DNA from: Bos javanicus
Lineage: Eukaryota; Chordata; Mammalia; Artiodactyla; Bovidae
Direction of reading: 5' to 3'
Length of the DNA stretch: 64,000 nt
Assembly: GCF_032452875.1 (NCBI RefSeq)
Contig: NC_083881.1
Span: 65,727,689 to 65,791,688, forward strand
Below the pieces are notes generated by a model. It did no database searches, was not told the origin of the DNA, and was given only the letters and a program-made list of their open reading frames with translations. The position numbers and the translations under genes were made by a program. Position 1 is the first letter of the stretch; every line of letters starts with the position of its first letter. Of this stretch, positions 33,840 to 45,725 are shown piece after piece.

Positions 33840-34025
33840 TTCACTTTTCCTTACCCTATTTCTTCTAAAGAGAATGACCTCTCTCCTTAATGCTTTATAT
33901 GATTTTCTTTATCATTGTACAGCTCTTTAAATCTTTTACTGTTCTTTCATTTAGAAGTTTCTTAAGGACAGTGACTGTATTTCCTGCTAAATCCTTTAAT
34001 TCCATATGAAGTCTAATACCATGCT
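33840..34025 (+). mobile_element. L2 LINE 3' fragment (tentative)
   Basis: tttcttaaggacagtgactg preceded by ttatcattgtacagctcttt, in L2 3' order. Confidence 0.4.
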
Positions 34026-34033
34026 TTTGTGTG

Positions 34034-36840
34034 TTCAGTTCAGTTCAGTCTCTCAGTTGTGTCTGACTCTTTGCAACCCCATGGACTGCAGCACGCCAGG
34101 CCTCCCTGTTCATCACTGACTCCCAGAGCTTGGTCAGACTCGTGTCCATCAAGTTGGTGATGCCATCCAACCATCTCATCCTCTGTCATCTCCTTCTCCT
34201 CCTCCCTTCAGTCTTCCCAGTATCAGGATCTTTTCCAATGAGTCTTCACATCAGGTGGCCAAAATATTGAAACTGCAGCTTCAGCATCGGTCCTTCCAAT
34301 GAATATTCAGGACTGATTTCCTTTAGGATTGACTGGTTTGATCTCCTTGCTGTCCAAGGGACTTTCAAGAGTCCTCTCCAGCACTACAATTTGAAAGGAT
34401 CAATTCTTCAGCTCTGAACCTTCTTTATGGTCCAGCTCTCACATCCATATGTGACTACTGGCAAGACCATAGGTTTAGCTATGTGGACCTTTGTTGGCAA
34501 AGTGATGTCTCTGCTTTTTAATATGCTGTCTAGGTTTGTCATAGCTTTTCTTCCAAGGAGCAAGTGTCTTAATTTTATGGCTGCAGTCACTGTCTGCTGT
34601 GATTTTGGAGCCCAAGAAAATAAAGTCTGTCACTGTTTCCACTTTTTCCCCCTTCTGTTTGCCTTAAAGTGGTGGAACTGGATATACCATGGTCTTAGTT
34701 TATGTTGAGTTTTTAAGCCAGCTTCTTTGCTGTCCTCTTTCGCCCTTATCAAGAGGTTCTTTAATTCCTCTTCACTTTTCTGCCATTATAGCTGTAACAT
34801 GTGTGTACCACTGATACTTCTCCTGGCAGTCTTGATTCCAGCTTATGAGTCATCCAGCCCGGCATTTCACATGATGTACTCTGCATATAGGTTAAATAAG
34901 CAGGGTGACAATACACAGCCTTTTGTACTCTTTTTTTCCAATTTTGAACCAGTGATTCTAACTGTTGCTTCTTGACCTGCGTACAGGTTTCTCAGCAGAC
35001 AGGGAAGGTGATCTGGTATTCCCATCTCTTTAAGAATTTTTCATAGTTTATTGTGATCCACTCACTCAGAGAAGGCAATGGCAACCCACTCCAGTACTCT
35101 TGCCTGGAAAATTCCATGGATGGAGGAGCCTGGTAGGCTTCAGTCCATGGGGTCACTGAGTCGGACATGACTGAGCAACTTCACTTTCACTTTTCACTTT
35201 CATGCATTGGAGAAGGAAATGGCAACCCACTCCAGTATTCTTGCCTGGAGAATCCGTCTATGGGGTCTCACAGAGTTGGACACGACTGACGTGACTTAGC
35301 AGCAGCTGCAGCAGCAGCACACTCAGTATATGCTTTTGCATAGTCAATGACACCCAAATAGATGTTTTTCTGGAATTCCCTTGATTTCCCTCTGATCTAG
35401 TGGATGTTGCAATTTGATCTCTAGTTCCTCTGCATTTTCTAAACCCAGCTTGTACGTCTGGAAGTTCTTCAGTCACTACTGAAGCCAAGCTTGAAGAATT
35501 TTGAGCATTACCTTAGAGTGTGTGAAATGAGTAAAATTGTACAGCAGTTTGAACATTCTTTGAAATTGCCCTTCTTTGAAATTGGAATGAAAACTGACCT
35601 TTTCAGTCCTGTGGCCATTGCTGAGTTTTCCAAATTTGCTGACATATTGAGTACAGCGCTTTAACAGCATCATCTTTTAGAATTTGATTTAGGTCATACC
35701 TGAATGGCCTAGTGGTGTTCCCTAGTTTCTTTAAATTAAGCATAAATTTTGCAGTAAGGAGTTCATGATCTGAGCTGGTCTTGTTTTTGCTGACTTTACA
35801 GAGCTTCTCTATCTTCGGCTGCAAAAAATACAGTCAGTCTGATTTTGGTATTGACAGTCTGCTGATGTCCATATGTAGATTCATCTCTTGTGTTTTTGGA
35901 AGAAGGTGTTTGCTATGACCAGTGTGTTCTCTTGGCAAAACTCTGTTAACCTTTGCCCTGCTGCATTTTGTACTTCAAGGCCAAACTTGCCTGTTACTCT
36001 AGGTATCTCTTCACTTCCTACATTTGTACTACCATCCCCTAGGATGAAAAGGACATCTTTTTTTGGTGTAAGTTTTAGAAAGTCTGGTAGTTCTTTATAG
36101 AGTCATTCAAGTTGAACTTCTTCAGCATTAGTGGTTGGGGCATAGACGTGGGTTACTGTGATGTTAGGTGGTTTGCCTTAGAGACGAACAGAGATCATTC
36201 TGTCGTTTTTGAGATTGCATCCAAGTACTGCATTTCGGACTCTTTTATAGCCCTCATAAGGGCTACTCTGTGTCTCGTAAGGGATTCTTGCCCACAGTAG
36301 TAGGTATAATGGTCATCTGAATTAAATTCATCCATTCTGGTCCATTTTGATTCACTGATGCCTAAGATGTTGATGTTCATTCTTGTTATCTCCTGTTTGA
36401 CATAGCCAGTTTACCTTGATTCAGTGACCTAACATTCCAGGTTTCTATTCAGTATTGTTCTTTATAGCGTCAGACTTTATTTTCACCACCAGACATACCC
36501 ACAGCTGAGCATCATTTCTGCTTTGGCCCAACCTCTTCATTCTTTCTGGATCTGTTTCTCTCTCCTTCCCCAGGAACATATTGGACATCTTCCAACCTGG
36601 GGAAGATGTCATATCTTCCTTCCAATGTCATATCTTTTTGCCTTTTCACACTGTTCATGGGATTCTCGAGGCAAGAACACTGGAGTGGTTTACAGTTCCC
36701 TCTGCCAGTGGACCATGTTTTGTCAGAACTCTCCACAGTGACGCGTCCATCTTGGGTGGCCCTGTACCGCATGGCCCATGGCTTCATTGAGTTACACAAG
36801 CCTCTTCATCTCAAGGCTGTGATCCGTGAAGGGGACATGA
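34034..36840 (-). mobile_element. Longest BovB (RTE) LINE copy, antisense, disabled
   Basis: From the 3' (CAGTT)n end at 34034 the minus strand runs through the RT C-terminal part (GRKAMTNLDS, YGCESWTIKK), a palm-proximal piece (ELPDVQAGFRKCRGTRDQI) and the N-terminal endonuclease region (EFNSDDHYTYYCGQES, VALMRAIKESE) to the 5' segment ending near the ctgtgatccgtgaaggggac block. About 2.5 kb of BovB once the inserted Bov-A2 is removed, against roughly 3.2 kb for a full element. Several stops and frameshifts break it into pieces of 60-75 codons, so it encodes no complete endonuclease or reverse transcriptase. Confidence 0.93.
35068..35328 (+). mobile_element. Bov-A2 dimeric SINE nested in BovB
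   Basis: gagaaggcaatggcaaccca to gacttagcagcagctgcagc; two units with a cactttTCACTTTcatgcattgg-type linker. A cactcag motif occurs at both junctions. Confidence 0.92.
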
Positions 36841-37504
36841 AGAGGAAGGACCAGCAAAAACCAGGAAAGAAAGAGCTAGGGCAGAGATGGACACCTCTCT
36901 TCTGGATAGTCAGAGAATACCGAAGTCTAGAAGGGAGGTATTATGGATGCTTCACCCCTGAATACATCTTTGAGAGGCCTGTGTATGCTGTGCCTTTAAG
37001 AGGCCCATGTGTATTGTATACTGTGAATGTCTACGTTGATTGCCAAAAAGCCATTTTTTCCTCATGTCACCTTTAATGTTGATTGTGTCATTATATATGA
37101 ACTTACCTCTTAAACTATAAGTAGTTATAATACGGTTGAGTTCATTTTACTTTGTAAAATTTTGGTCATTGCGTGTTTGTCTCTTGTCTTTTTTAAATAA
37201 CATTATGTGGAAATGAAAGTGATGATATCTAATATTTGTTGTGTGCAGGATACATTTGTTTTAACTTTATTATGGTTTTCATATCCTTTCAAAGAAAATG
37301 TTGTTTTAGTGATGGTATTTTATCAGGAACTATTCTATAGCCCAGGAGAGAAGTTAATTCATTGCATACAATGATTTTCTAAGAACTTGAGGGATTAATT
37401 TTCTTGGTCAAAAAAAGGATAACTTGGTAGCTATGAAGACAAAATGACAGGGAGACTTTTTTAAAGTTTTTGAATTTTTGAACTCTTTGAATGTATTGTC
37501 ATGA
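36841..37504. other. Intron, unassigned
   Basis: The first 200 bp continue an open frame begun in BovB sequence (to 37076) but with no known motif. It may be BovB 5' sequence or unique intron. Confidence 0.35.
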
Positions 37505-37722
37505 GTGAAAGTGAAGAAATGAAAGTGTTAGTCGCTTAGTCATGTTCGGCTCTTTGCAACCCCATGGACTGTAACTCACCAGGCTCCTCTGTCCATGGAA
37601 TTCTCCAGGCAAGAATACTGGAGTGGGTAGTCATTCCCTTCTCCAGGGGATCGTCCTGACCCAGGGATTGAACCCGGGTCTCCTACATTGCAGGGAGATT
37701 CTTTACAGTCTGAGCCACCATA
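37505..37722 (-). mobile_element. Bov-tA type SINE
   Basis: gtgttagtcgcttagtcatg to agtctgagccaccataag; full-length antisense copy 0.6 kb upstream of exon A. Confidence 0.93.
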
Positions 37723-38315
37723 AGTTATTAATATTAAATTAAATCATTAGTGATAAAGTGGTATATTACTTTTAAAACTTTTAATATGGATTCTTGACTC
37801 AAATATTTAGAAAGAGAAATTAAAGACTTGCTTCCATTATTTCAAACCACAGCAGTAATTATATTTGTACTTAAATATTCTGAATTGCAGAAGCAAATTA
37901 GGCTGCTGCTAGCCATTCTAAATAGCAGTACTGAAAAAAAAATACTGAAATGGGAAACAAGTCTGGCATGCAATAGCAAAATTGAAGTATATATCTGTTT
38001 AACCAGAGAATGTCCTCAGTTTGGTAAAAGGGTTAGAAATACAGTCTCCTTTGGAGACTGATTAAAAATAATAGATAAAATAAAGAATGATGTGCTCAAT
38101 GAGCTACAGTTCAAATAGAGGAAATTTAATGGGAAATGATTACATTAGTAGCAGATGGCTTTGCTTCCTGAATTGCAATTTGACTGGAAATCCTAGAAGA
38201 GCTTAAATTTATTTTTCAGATTTTTGAGTCTGATTAAAGATAGATAAAGAGATTTGTTTATTTGCTGTGTTATTGTGATTCTTACTGTGTCTTTTGGATT
38301 TTTCGTTTGTATCAG
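37723..38315. other. Intron flank upstream of exon A
   Basis: Unique AT-rich sequence. The 77-codon open frame at 37828-38061 has no acceptor, motif or homology that I can support. Confidence 0.5.
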
Positions 38316-38453
38316 GCTATATTTATGATTCCTACAAACCCACCACCAACATTCAGGAAGCCAGAACTTTGGTCTGATGATTTCACCGATTTTGTTAAGA
38401 AGTGCCTAGTGAAGAACCCTGAGCAGAGAGCTACTGCAACACAGCTTTTACAG
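38316..38453 (+). CDS. STK3: STK3 (MST2) coding exon A: C-terminal part of kinase domain
   Basis: Internal coding exon of the Hippo-pathway STE20-family serine/threonine kinase MST2, the cytosolic kinase that phosphorylates LATS1/2 and MOB1 with the partner SAV1. It reads 46 codons in phase 0, from AIFMIPTNPPPTF to EQRATATQLLQ, corresponding to about residues 229-274 of the 491-residue human protein by my count from the activation-loop Thr180. It covers kinase subdomains X-XI, including the conserved subdomain XI arginine in PEQRAT. The residues SDDFTDFVKKCLVKNPEQ favour STK3 over STK4, which has a Gln and a Ser at two of these positions. The acceptor is a pyrimidine-rich tract ending in atcag (AG at 38314-38315). 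The donor is gtcagt from 38454. The intronic context and phase-0 ends rule out a processed pseudogene. The preceding exon (activation loop and APE motif) is not in the window. Confidence 0.96.
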
Positions 38454-38834
38454 GTCAGTGCTTGTGTCTCTACAGGAGGATGTTTTCTTTATATACCTTT
38501 TTGCTGTTTCTGACATTGACCAAGATCATTATGAGTTTCATTAACTGATTTATTTATTCATTAACTGATTTGTAAAGATGTGAACTTTCCAGGAAATATG
38601 GATTGATGTACAGACAGACACACACACACACCTTTCTCCTCCTGTATATTCTGTTTCTCTCATTTAAAAATTTTGTTTTCCAAGTTCAATTTTCTGCCCT
38701 CCCCCCTTCCCCACTAATTTTTGTTGCCAATTCTTTCCTCCTAAAATTGTGTTAAAACTAAACTTCTGTAGGGTTCTCATTTCAGAAATGAGTTTCTTTT
38801 CCATTGTTATTGTTTCTTATGTTTTAACTTCCAG
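38454..38834 (+). other. Intron immediately after exon A
   Basis: Reading through the donor gives 19 further codons and a stop at 38511-38513, so retention would truncate the protein. A short (CA)n tract lies at about 38619-38632. Confidence 0.6.
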
Positions 38835-39041
38835 ATGTATTATTCCTTGACCCAGCATTTCTTCTTTGACTTTTTGCCCTATAAGACATGTAAATACGAA
38901 ATCCCTGAACTCCTTGAGAAGATCGCACATTGTAAATACTGGTGGCAAGATGACCTAGATGAAGAGTGTCAGTGTCCCTGTACAAGTAGACTGTATGCAG
39001 AGTGTCAGGAGGCTTTCTTTTTTTTTCTAAATCTGTTTTGA
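38835..39041 (+). other. Candidate alternative terminal exon of STK3 (speculative)
   Basis: An open stretch of 68 codons begins immediately after an acceptor-like sequence (a T-rich tract ending aacttccag at 38834). Its frame is the one reached by splicing from exon A, which ends in phase 0. It runs through a moderately charged segment (KTCKYEIPELLEK, WWQDDLDEECQC) to TGA at 39039-39041. An ATTAAA hexamer at 39043-39048 directly follows. If used, it would give a kinase lacking the tail of subdomain XI, the linker and the SARAH domain. Nothing in the sequence proves use, I recognise no homologue, and the T-run near its end suggests it may be chance or a decayed repeat. Confidence 0.15.
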
Positions 39042-39369
39042 CATTAAATGCAAGTAGAAATAATTTAATACTTTTAGTAATTATTCATGAGTCTTTACTT
39101 TCCCAGCAGAATTGACTTAGACCTCTGTGCTATGATAAGTGTGCATGTTAACAAAACTTGATATTTGGAGAATAGTTCTTTTTAAGTGACAAAATGATTA
39201 AAAACATGGTTATAAAAAGTGATTTTTCTAAGGTAATGTTTTTTAAAAAAGGAATTATTGAGAATGTTAGAAACTAGCCCTTTAATATAAGGTTTATTGT
39301 TACAAAAATTTAGCTTAATACTCAGTTTCCATGAAAAGTGGTTGAGCAAAATCTGTCTAGAATAAAACA

Positions 39370-39700
39370 CCATATATTCTTTGACCTAGTAGTTACTCTT
39401 CTAGCAATTTACAGAGAAATTTAACCACGTGTGAAATAACATAGGTGTAAAAACTCTTCATAAACCATTATAATGGCAAAAGATTGGAAACAACATAAAT
39501 ATCTGTCAACAGATTGGAAGCAATTTGAGGTCTGCTGAGGGGAGTTATTGGCAAAATACACACACCCACATATACATATATGTATGTATACATATGTCAG
39601 TGTTTACAGTGGAGTAGCTGTAGAAAAATAAGCAAGAAAATGGCCTCCAGAGAAGGTAACTACATGGCTGAGAAGCAGTAGTGGGATGGAAACTTTGTTT
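39370..39700 (+). mobile_element. Old L1 3' region
   Basis: ttgacctagtagttactctt, ttcataaaccattataatgg, caaaagattggaaacaacat: sense L1M. A short TA/CA-rich run lies at 39558-39597. Confidence 0.6.
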
Positions 39701-40079
39701 TTGCCGAAGACTCTTTTTTTAAGACTTTTGAGTTTGGTTTTATGTGCCCATATTACCTTTCAAAAGTTAATTAATTGAAACATTATTTTTGAAATATTGT
39801 CAGCACTTCAAAGGAATTTTAAGCACATAAATCAAAGATCTATTGCTGTTGTTATTGTGTTGAATCTCTAAATTATTTAACTTATGGTTAAATAAGAAGA
39901 TAAGAAAGAAGGGGGAGGGGAAATAACAAAAAAAATGGGACAAATAGTATAAAATCTGATGAGGAAAGTAAATCCAAATACATCCAATGACTGGTTTTTG
40001 GGTAATTTAACCAATATTTTTTTCTGGTCTTTCTTCCATAATCGTTTCTAATCTCTTTAAAGAAATTCTGTTTTTAACC
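39701..40079. other. Intron, nothing recognised
   Basis: AT-rich with a purine-rich run near 39890-39930. Confidence 0.4.
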
Positions 40080-40215
40080 TAGAGTTCTTAGGGTGGAAAA
40101 GCATTTAAGAAATATTCCAGTAAAATTCCCTAATTTTGTATACGAGAGTACTGAAGCCCAGAAAAGTTCAGTGACTCACGAAAGATCACACAGTGATCAA
40201 GGGATTCTTCTAGGG
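40080..40215 (-). mobile_element. MIR fragment (antisense, tentative)
   Basis: tgaagcccagaaaagttcag, then tgactcacgaaagatcacac resembles antisense MIR. Confidence 0.45.
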
Positions 40216-40290
40216 TTATTCCACTTGTCCCCTAGCCTCACTTGTCACCCTTTCTCCATTCTGCTTTCTGCCCAGAAATTGACCTGTATG

Positions 40291-40602
40291 TGTGAAAGTT
40301 GCTCAGTTGTGTCCAACTCTTTGCAACCCCGTGGACTATAGAGTCCATGGAATTCTCCAGGCCAGAATACTAGAGTGGGTAGCCTTTCCCTTCTCCAGGG
40401 GATCTTCCCAACCCAGGGATCGGACCCAGGTCTCCCGCATTGCAAGTGGATTCTTTACCAGCTGAGCCACCAGGGAAGCCCAAGAATACTGGAGTGGGTA
40501 GCCTTTCCCTTCTCCAGGGGATCTTCCCAACCTAGGGATCAAACCCAGGTCTCCCGCATTGCATGCAGAGTCTTTACCAGCTGAGCCACATGGGAAGCCC
40601 AG
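40291..40602 (-). mobile_element. Bov-tA SINE with large internal duplication, 12-bp target duplication
   Basis: TTGACCTGTATG lies exactly at 40279-40290 and 40603-40614. The tRNA-like half (from agaatactggagtgggtagc through gggaagccc) is present twice in tandem (about 40365-40480 and 40483-40600). Confidence 0.93.
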
Positions 40603-40718
40603 TTGACCTGTATGGATTATATTAATAAGCTCGTTACTCTCTGGCTTCTAGCTGGGTTTGGCTCAAGCATTTTTCTTTATATTGAGGGCAAACAGTGCAG
40701 CTGGTTTTGAATAGTGCT

Positions 40719-40792
40719 TGCTGCTGCTGCTAAGTCACCTCAGTAGTGTCCGACTCGGTGTGACCCCATAGACGGCAGCCCAGCAGGCTGCC
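40719..40792 (-). mobile_element. Truncated Bov-A2 with (GCT)n
   Basis: tgctgctgctgctaagtcac, then ccatagacggcagcccagca. Confidence 0.85.
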
Positions 40793-41039
40793 CCTTATGA
40801 GCCAGTATTTGTTTTTTTGATTTTTAAAAAACTTTTCCTATTGTGCTGTTGTTGGGCATGGAGGCCCTCTGTTATAATGTTGGTGTGTCCACCTCTGGCC
40901 TCTTAATCAACCCCTTGCTTGACTTCCCTTTTTTTACCCTTTATAAATGCTGAAATAGTCGACTTGCAGTTTCATGTTTCATACAGATCATGTCTTTTCA
41001 ATCCTCTATACCTTTTCTCACCCCTCACTTGCTAGTTTA

Positions 41040-41370
41040 AAGACTGGCAGGCTCCTTTTTACTCATTGTTTCATTGTTTCTAAATTCAAATTAGGTACTC
41101 CTCCAGAAAGCCTTCCTTTCATCTTTGTTCAGGCTAATTGTTTCTCAGGGTTTCCATAAGCACCCTGGCCATGCCTTTTGCCATGTTAGGATGAAATAAC
41201 TTGTTTCTGTGTCTTTGTCCTGGATTGTAACTAGTTCAAGGTCAAGTGGTACTCTTTTGGGGAGGGGCGTTGTTTTTCGCACCTCTGGTATCTTAGTACA
41301 GGTATCTGTATCCTGGTATCTTTAATACACATGTAGTGCTTAATGCATGTGTATTAAATTCAATATATGT
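41040..41370 (+). mobile_element. L2 LINE 3' fragment (tentative)
   Basis: ctcctccagaaagccttcct, gtctttgtcctggattgtaa, then atgtagtgcttaatgcatgt in L2 order. Confidence 0.45.
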
Positions 41371-42209
41371 TTATTTAAGATAGCAAACTTCTGATTTGAA
41401 AAGCTTTTAGACAGAATTACTATCTGTTGTATCATTTGAGTCTCATTAGACTCTGAGTTTTATTTTACTGAATGTCTGAAAGCCATCCTGTTCTGTCTCT
41501 TAAGGGAGTTTTGCATATGTTTTATATGTTATAAGTTAAATTATGTTTTAACTTTAAGAATATAGTCTTATTACCAAGTTTAAGTGGACATTTGCCTATA
41601 ACCTACATGTGTAGATTTTACCATATTGATTTGTAGACTTTGATAAACAGGTTTTGAAGAGGAATTTGTGCTGAATTTTTTATAGTGGTTTATTTTCCAA
41701 CATTAGATAATTGTATAAGTTTAAACGAGCAGACTAAGACTGAAAGGATCCTTTGAGATTAAGTTGAACTCTTGGTAGTTTTTAAAAGATGAAGATATTG
41801 AATCCCTAGGGACAGTTTAAGTTCAGCCTGGTGGCCCTAGAATTCCTAATCTGGAGATGTTCCCTGTACTTCTGGTGGGTAGCCTAGAACCTGAAAGTCA
41901 ATTCTTGCCCTAGTCTGGCCTTCTAGAAGAGTGAGATCTGTCATTATTCAAATTAGCCCATGGGCTTGGCTGAAATAGGTGGTGTCGTGGGTCACTTTGT
42001 GAACTCTCATGGCATATGACTTAGTTTTCATTTTACCAGTTGAAGTGAGGAGTAGAAACTTTATCTACCTTGCTGTCCCTCCCATTTATAATATAATTAT
42101 CTTTAATACTTCCTCTTTATTACATTGAGGTCCATATCAGAGTGTTATATTTATTTTAACCTTTAAACAATCGAGAAAACCAGGATAAGGGATGACTGTT
42201 TAACCTGTT
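41371..42209. other. Intron, nothing recognised
   Basis: AT-rich non-coding sequence. Confidence 0.4.
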
Positions 42210-44100
42210 TTTGTTTTCTTCAGTGTTCTTCCTCCTAATGTTCCAGAAGTTCCTTCTTTTGTTCCTTTCTATCTGTTTAGAAGATTTCCTTTAGCCATTC
42301 GTTTAGAGTAGGCCTTTGTTAACAAATTGTCTTGATTTTCCTTCACCTGAGAACATCTTGTTTCTTCTTCATTCCTGATGGATGTTTTCACTGGCTATAG
42401 AATCCTTTCTTGGTTGACAGTTCTTTGAATACTTGGAAAATGTTGTGCCACATTCTTCTGATATCCATGCTTTCTTATAAGAAATCTACAGTCATCTGAA
42501 TGGTTTTACCCCTTGGTCTTTTCAAGACTTTTTTCTTTGTCTTTATTTTCAGAAGTTTAATTAAGATGTGTGTTGGTATGAATTTCTTTGGGTCTGTACT
42601 GTTCAGCTTCTTGACTCTGTGGGTTTATATCCCTTGCCAATTTGGGGAAGTTTCCAACTATTATTTTATCGGACATTTTTCAGCCCTACCCTCTACTCTC
42701 TTTCTAGGACTCCATTAACACAAGTGTTAGATTTTTTTTGTTTCACTCCCACAGATTCCTGAGATTCTGTTCATTTTTATGCCAGTTTAGTTTCTCTCAT
42801 TCATATTGTGTAATTTCTACTGTTTCATATTCTGATTCACCGAGTCCTCTCTGTCCTCATTCTGCTATAGAGCCAGCCCATCCATCAGGTTTTATTTTTG
42901 TTATATATTTTAGTTTTAATTTTTTCATTTGTTTCTTTTTTGTGTCTTCTAATTCTTTGCTGAGGCTTTCTAATGTGTCATGTGTTTACAGGCATGTTTA
43001 TTGAAGGATTTTTATGACTGCTCTAAAATCCCTGCTAGATAATTTTGTTATCCATGTCATCTCGATATTGGTATCTGTTGAACCAGTTAAGTTGAGTTAA
43101 TTGCTTCTTATTGTGATGAGTGATTTTCATTTGAAACCTGGGCATTTTGAGTATTATGTTTTGAGACGCTGGATCTTACTTAAATTCTCTGTAATGAGTG
43201 GTGTCCTCTGATAGTGCTTCAGTGGGGTAGAGGGGCACCATCATTTCTCTCAGGTAGCATTAGAAGTCCAGGCCCCGCTACGTGGTCTCTTTTGACATGT
43301 AGGGTTGGGGAGGGGCTCCTTATTACCACCAGCCAGGGTTGAGGACTCAGGTTCCTTCAGTGGCCTCTGCAGGCACTGTAGGGCCTCAGTATAGCTGGGC
43401 AGCGACGGAAGTTCTGATTCTCCCCTCGGCCGCCTCCAGTCCCCTCTAGCAGAGAGGGAGGTGGGGTTTCCTTATTACGGCCTGATAGTGCTGGAAGTCC
43501 AGGTTGTCACGAGATCTCCACCAACACTCCCCACTGGGGGAGGGAAGCACCTTTTATACTGCTGGGTGTGGATGAACGCCCCAGCTTAACATTTGCTCTT
43601 CTTGGATACTACTGCAGTGAAAGGATTGGACAGCCTCCAGAGGGTAGAAGTCTAGGTTCCCCACCCAGCCTTTGCTGCATGGGGTGGGGTCAGTGTTTTC
43701 TCTGCAGTGTTTGGTGGAGCAGAATGGTTATTGTTTAAAAGAGAGGGTTGCGTGCTGGCTAACTGTCCTTTCCTGATCCTTTCACTCAAGAGAGAGCAGG
43801 CTTTTGTAGGGGCTGTTTTAGTCTGTGCCGTGGGTGTTTCTGGGTTCCTGACTTCTTCAATAACCAGGCTGGGATAAATGAAGTAAAAGGAAAGCCCATG
43901 AAACTCACAGCTGTGTCATTGCTTTAGTGCCACAGTCCCAAGCTGGTTTGCCACCTTCTCTCCACCTTCCAGTGTCTTCCTGTGCTTGTTTATGTATAAT
44001 GTCCAGGGTTTTCACTATGCTTTGATGGAACGGTATAGAGGAAAGGATGACTGCCCAGTCGGTCCAGAAGCAGAATCTCTTCTGCAGTTCAGTCCTTGGA
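42210..44100. mobile_element. Ancient L1 (L1M) sequence
   Basis: tttcactggctatagaatcc, aagaaatctacagtcatctg, cagcttcttgactctgtggg, cctgagattctgttcatttt follow a common old-L1 block. The 43200-43960 part is more GC-rich and less certain. Confidence 0.5.
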
Positions 44101-44324
44101 AGAAATGATTAATTTAAATTCTTTCAGTTAAGAAATTGATAACTCAGAACATGAACAAAGTTTAACAGTTCAGATTTTAGAAGAGTAAATCTTCAAGCAG
44201 CTTTATTTCTTAAAATACACGACCAAGAATGTGATAGGCTGGTTTTGGGTAGTCTCTGTCTTCCGTTCAAGTGGTGTAAGGATTCCTGTCCTCTTACTTT
44301 GTGTTTAACTTGAGATACTTGATT

Positions 44325-44425
44325 TTTTTGCCACGCCACACAGTTCGCAGGATCCTAGTTCCCAGACCAGGGATTGAGCCTGGGCCCTGCAGTGAAAGCA
44401 CCAAGTCCTAACCACTGGGCTGTGG
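44325..44425 (-). mobile_element. Short tRNA-derived SINE
   Basis: gtggcgtggcaa-like tail reversed, then agaccagggattgagcctgg and ccaagtcctaaccactgggc; truncated CHR-type head. Confidence 0.75.
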
Positions 44426-44444
44426 CAGAAACAGAGAAATTGTT

Positions 44445-45260
44445 GCCTTTTAGAGTTTGGTCTGTTTATCTTTTTCTTATTGATACTCTTCTTAAAACTC
44501 TTAAAGTAACTACCCTCTTGTCTGACATAAATGTTAAAGTTTTAGTTCATTTATGGTTTTTTCCCTGTGTTTCATGGCACGGGGTTGAACATATAAATAT
44601 TCTCCTGTATTACCAGTTCTTTTATATTTCCAGTTTTTGACTTTTAACTTCTTAATCCATCTGTAATTTATTTTGATATTTCTGTGGTGAAGATCTAACT
44701 TAATTCAAAACCTTCCTCTCAACCCCCAAAATAACAAAGCAGTAAGTATTTTTTCCTCACTGGTTGGTTTTCATAATATGCCAGCTTATTTTGTACATTA
44801 TATTCTATTTCCAGGCATTATATTCTGTTTTGTTGTTCTTTCCATTCTTATGCTGGTACCACATGCTTTTCTAGGCATTTAACAAAAAGATATTACTTCT
44901 GTTTATTGATTTTTCTGTTAACTCAGCCTGATTATATTATTCAGATTGCTTTAATCTTTTTTAGTGTTCTATTTCTCAGTGACTAAAAAGAAATACTAAT
45001 GTCTCCTCTTCTTATTTATTTAGATCTTCTTAGGTCTCTGTTTTCGTTATCATAATGCTATACTAATATATCAAATTTATAACTATATTTCTTTGTATTA
45101 TGTCCCTTATTAATATTATATGACTCTTCCTTCACTTACCATTTTTTGTCTTCATTTCTGCTTTTTTTGATCATGTTCTTCTTGACATTGTTTTATGTTT
45201 GATATTTCGTTGCCTGTCCTTGACTTTTAACCCAAGTTCTTTTTAGTATCCCCTGCTAGA
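44445..45260 (-). mobile_element. Old L1, ORF2 3' region (antisense)
   Basis: cttcttaatccatctgtaat, atgctggtaccacatgcttt and similar blocks are typical of antisense L1 ORF2. Strongly decayed. Confidence 0.55.
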
Positions 45261-45592
45261 AACATAATTTGGATTTATTTTGTTAAATATATCTCATAGA
45301 GAAAGCATGTAGTTGAAGTTATCTTATGAACTCAGTGTGTTTTAGTACTTAACTAAGATACTGCTGTAATGGAAACTCAGCACATTTATTTGCATTGGTT
45401 TGTACAGCAACGTTTCAGTCACGTGTCATGTTTCAGTTTTGCCACCTTGTCTTCTCTGGTTTTTGTTGTTGTTCTGTTCTTTTTATGTTGCTTTGAATTT
45501 TAAAATTTTACTACCAGCTACTTGTAAAAAGCTTTCAAGTATTCTTAAAAAATCTGCCAATGTGTCTGATAAAACTTTTCTTGTGATGATCA
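45261..45592. other. Intron, nothing recognised
   Basis: AT-rich non-coding sequence. Confidence 0.4.
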
Positions 45593-45725
45593 GTTCAGTT
45601 CAGTTGCTCAGTCGTGTCTGACTCTCTGCGACCCCATGAACTGCAGCACGCCGGGCCTCCCTGTCCATCACCAACTCCCGGAGTTTACCCAGACTCATGT
45701 CCATTGAGTCAGTGATGCCTTCCAT
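45593..45725 (-). mobile_element. BovB LINE 3' fragment
   Basis: cagttcagttcagttgctca to catgtccattgagtcagtga: last about 130 bp only. Confidence 0.9.

Noticed and set aside
36606..37076. 156-codon + frame
   Set aside because: Mostly antisense BovB 5' sequence; no conserved domain on this strand.
37828..38061. 77-codon open frame shortly before exon A as an extra STK3 exon
   Set aside because: It matches no part of STK3, lacks an acceptor in the right place and would insert a foreign segment into the kinase domain.
1..38315. Search for the preceding STK3 exon (activation loop, APE motif)
   Set aside because: No matching sequence with splice sites was seen by reading; the exon must lie upstream of the window. 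A translated search with STK3 would settle it.
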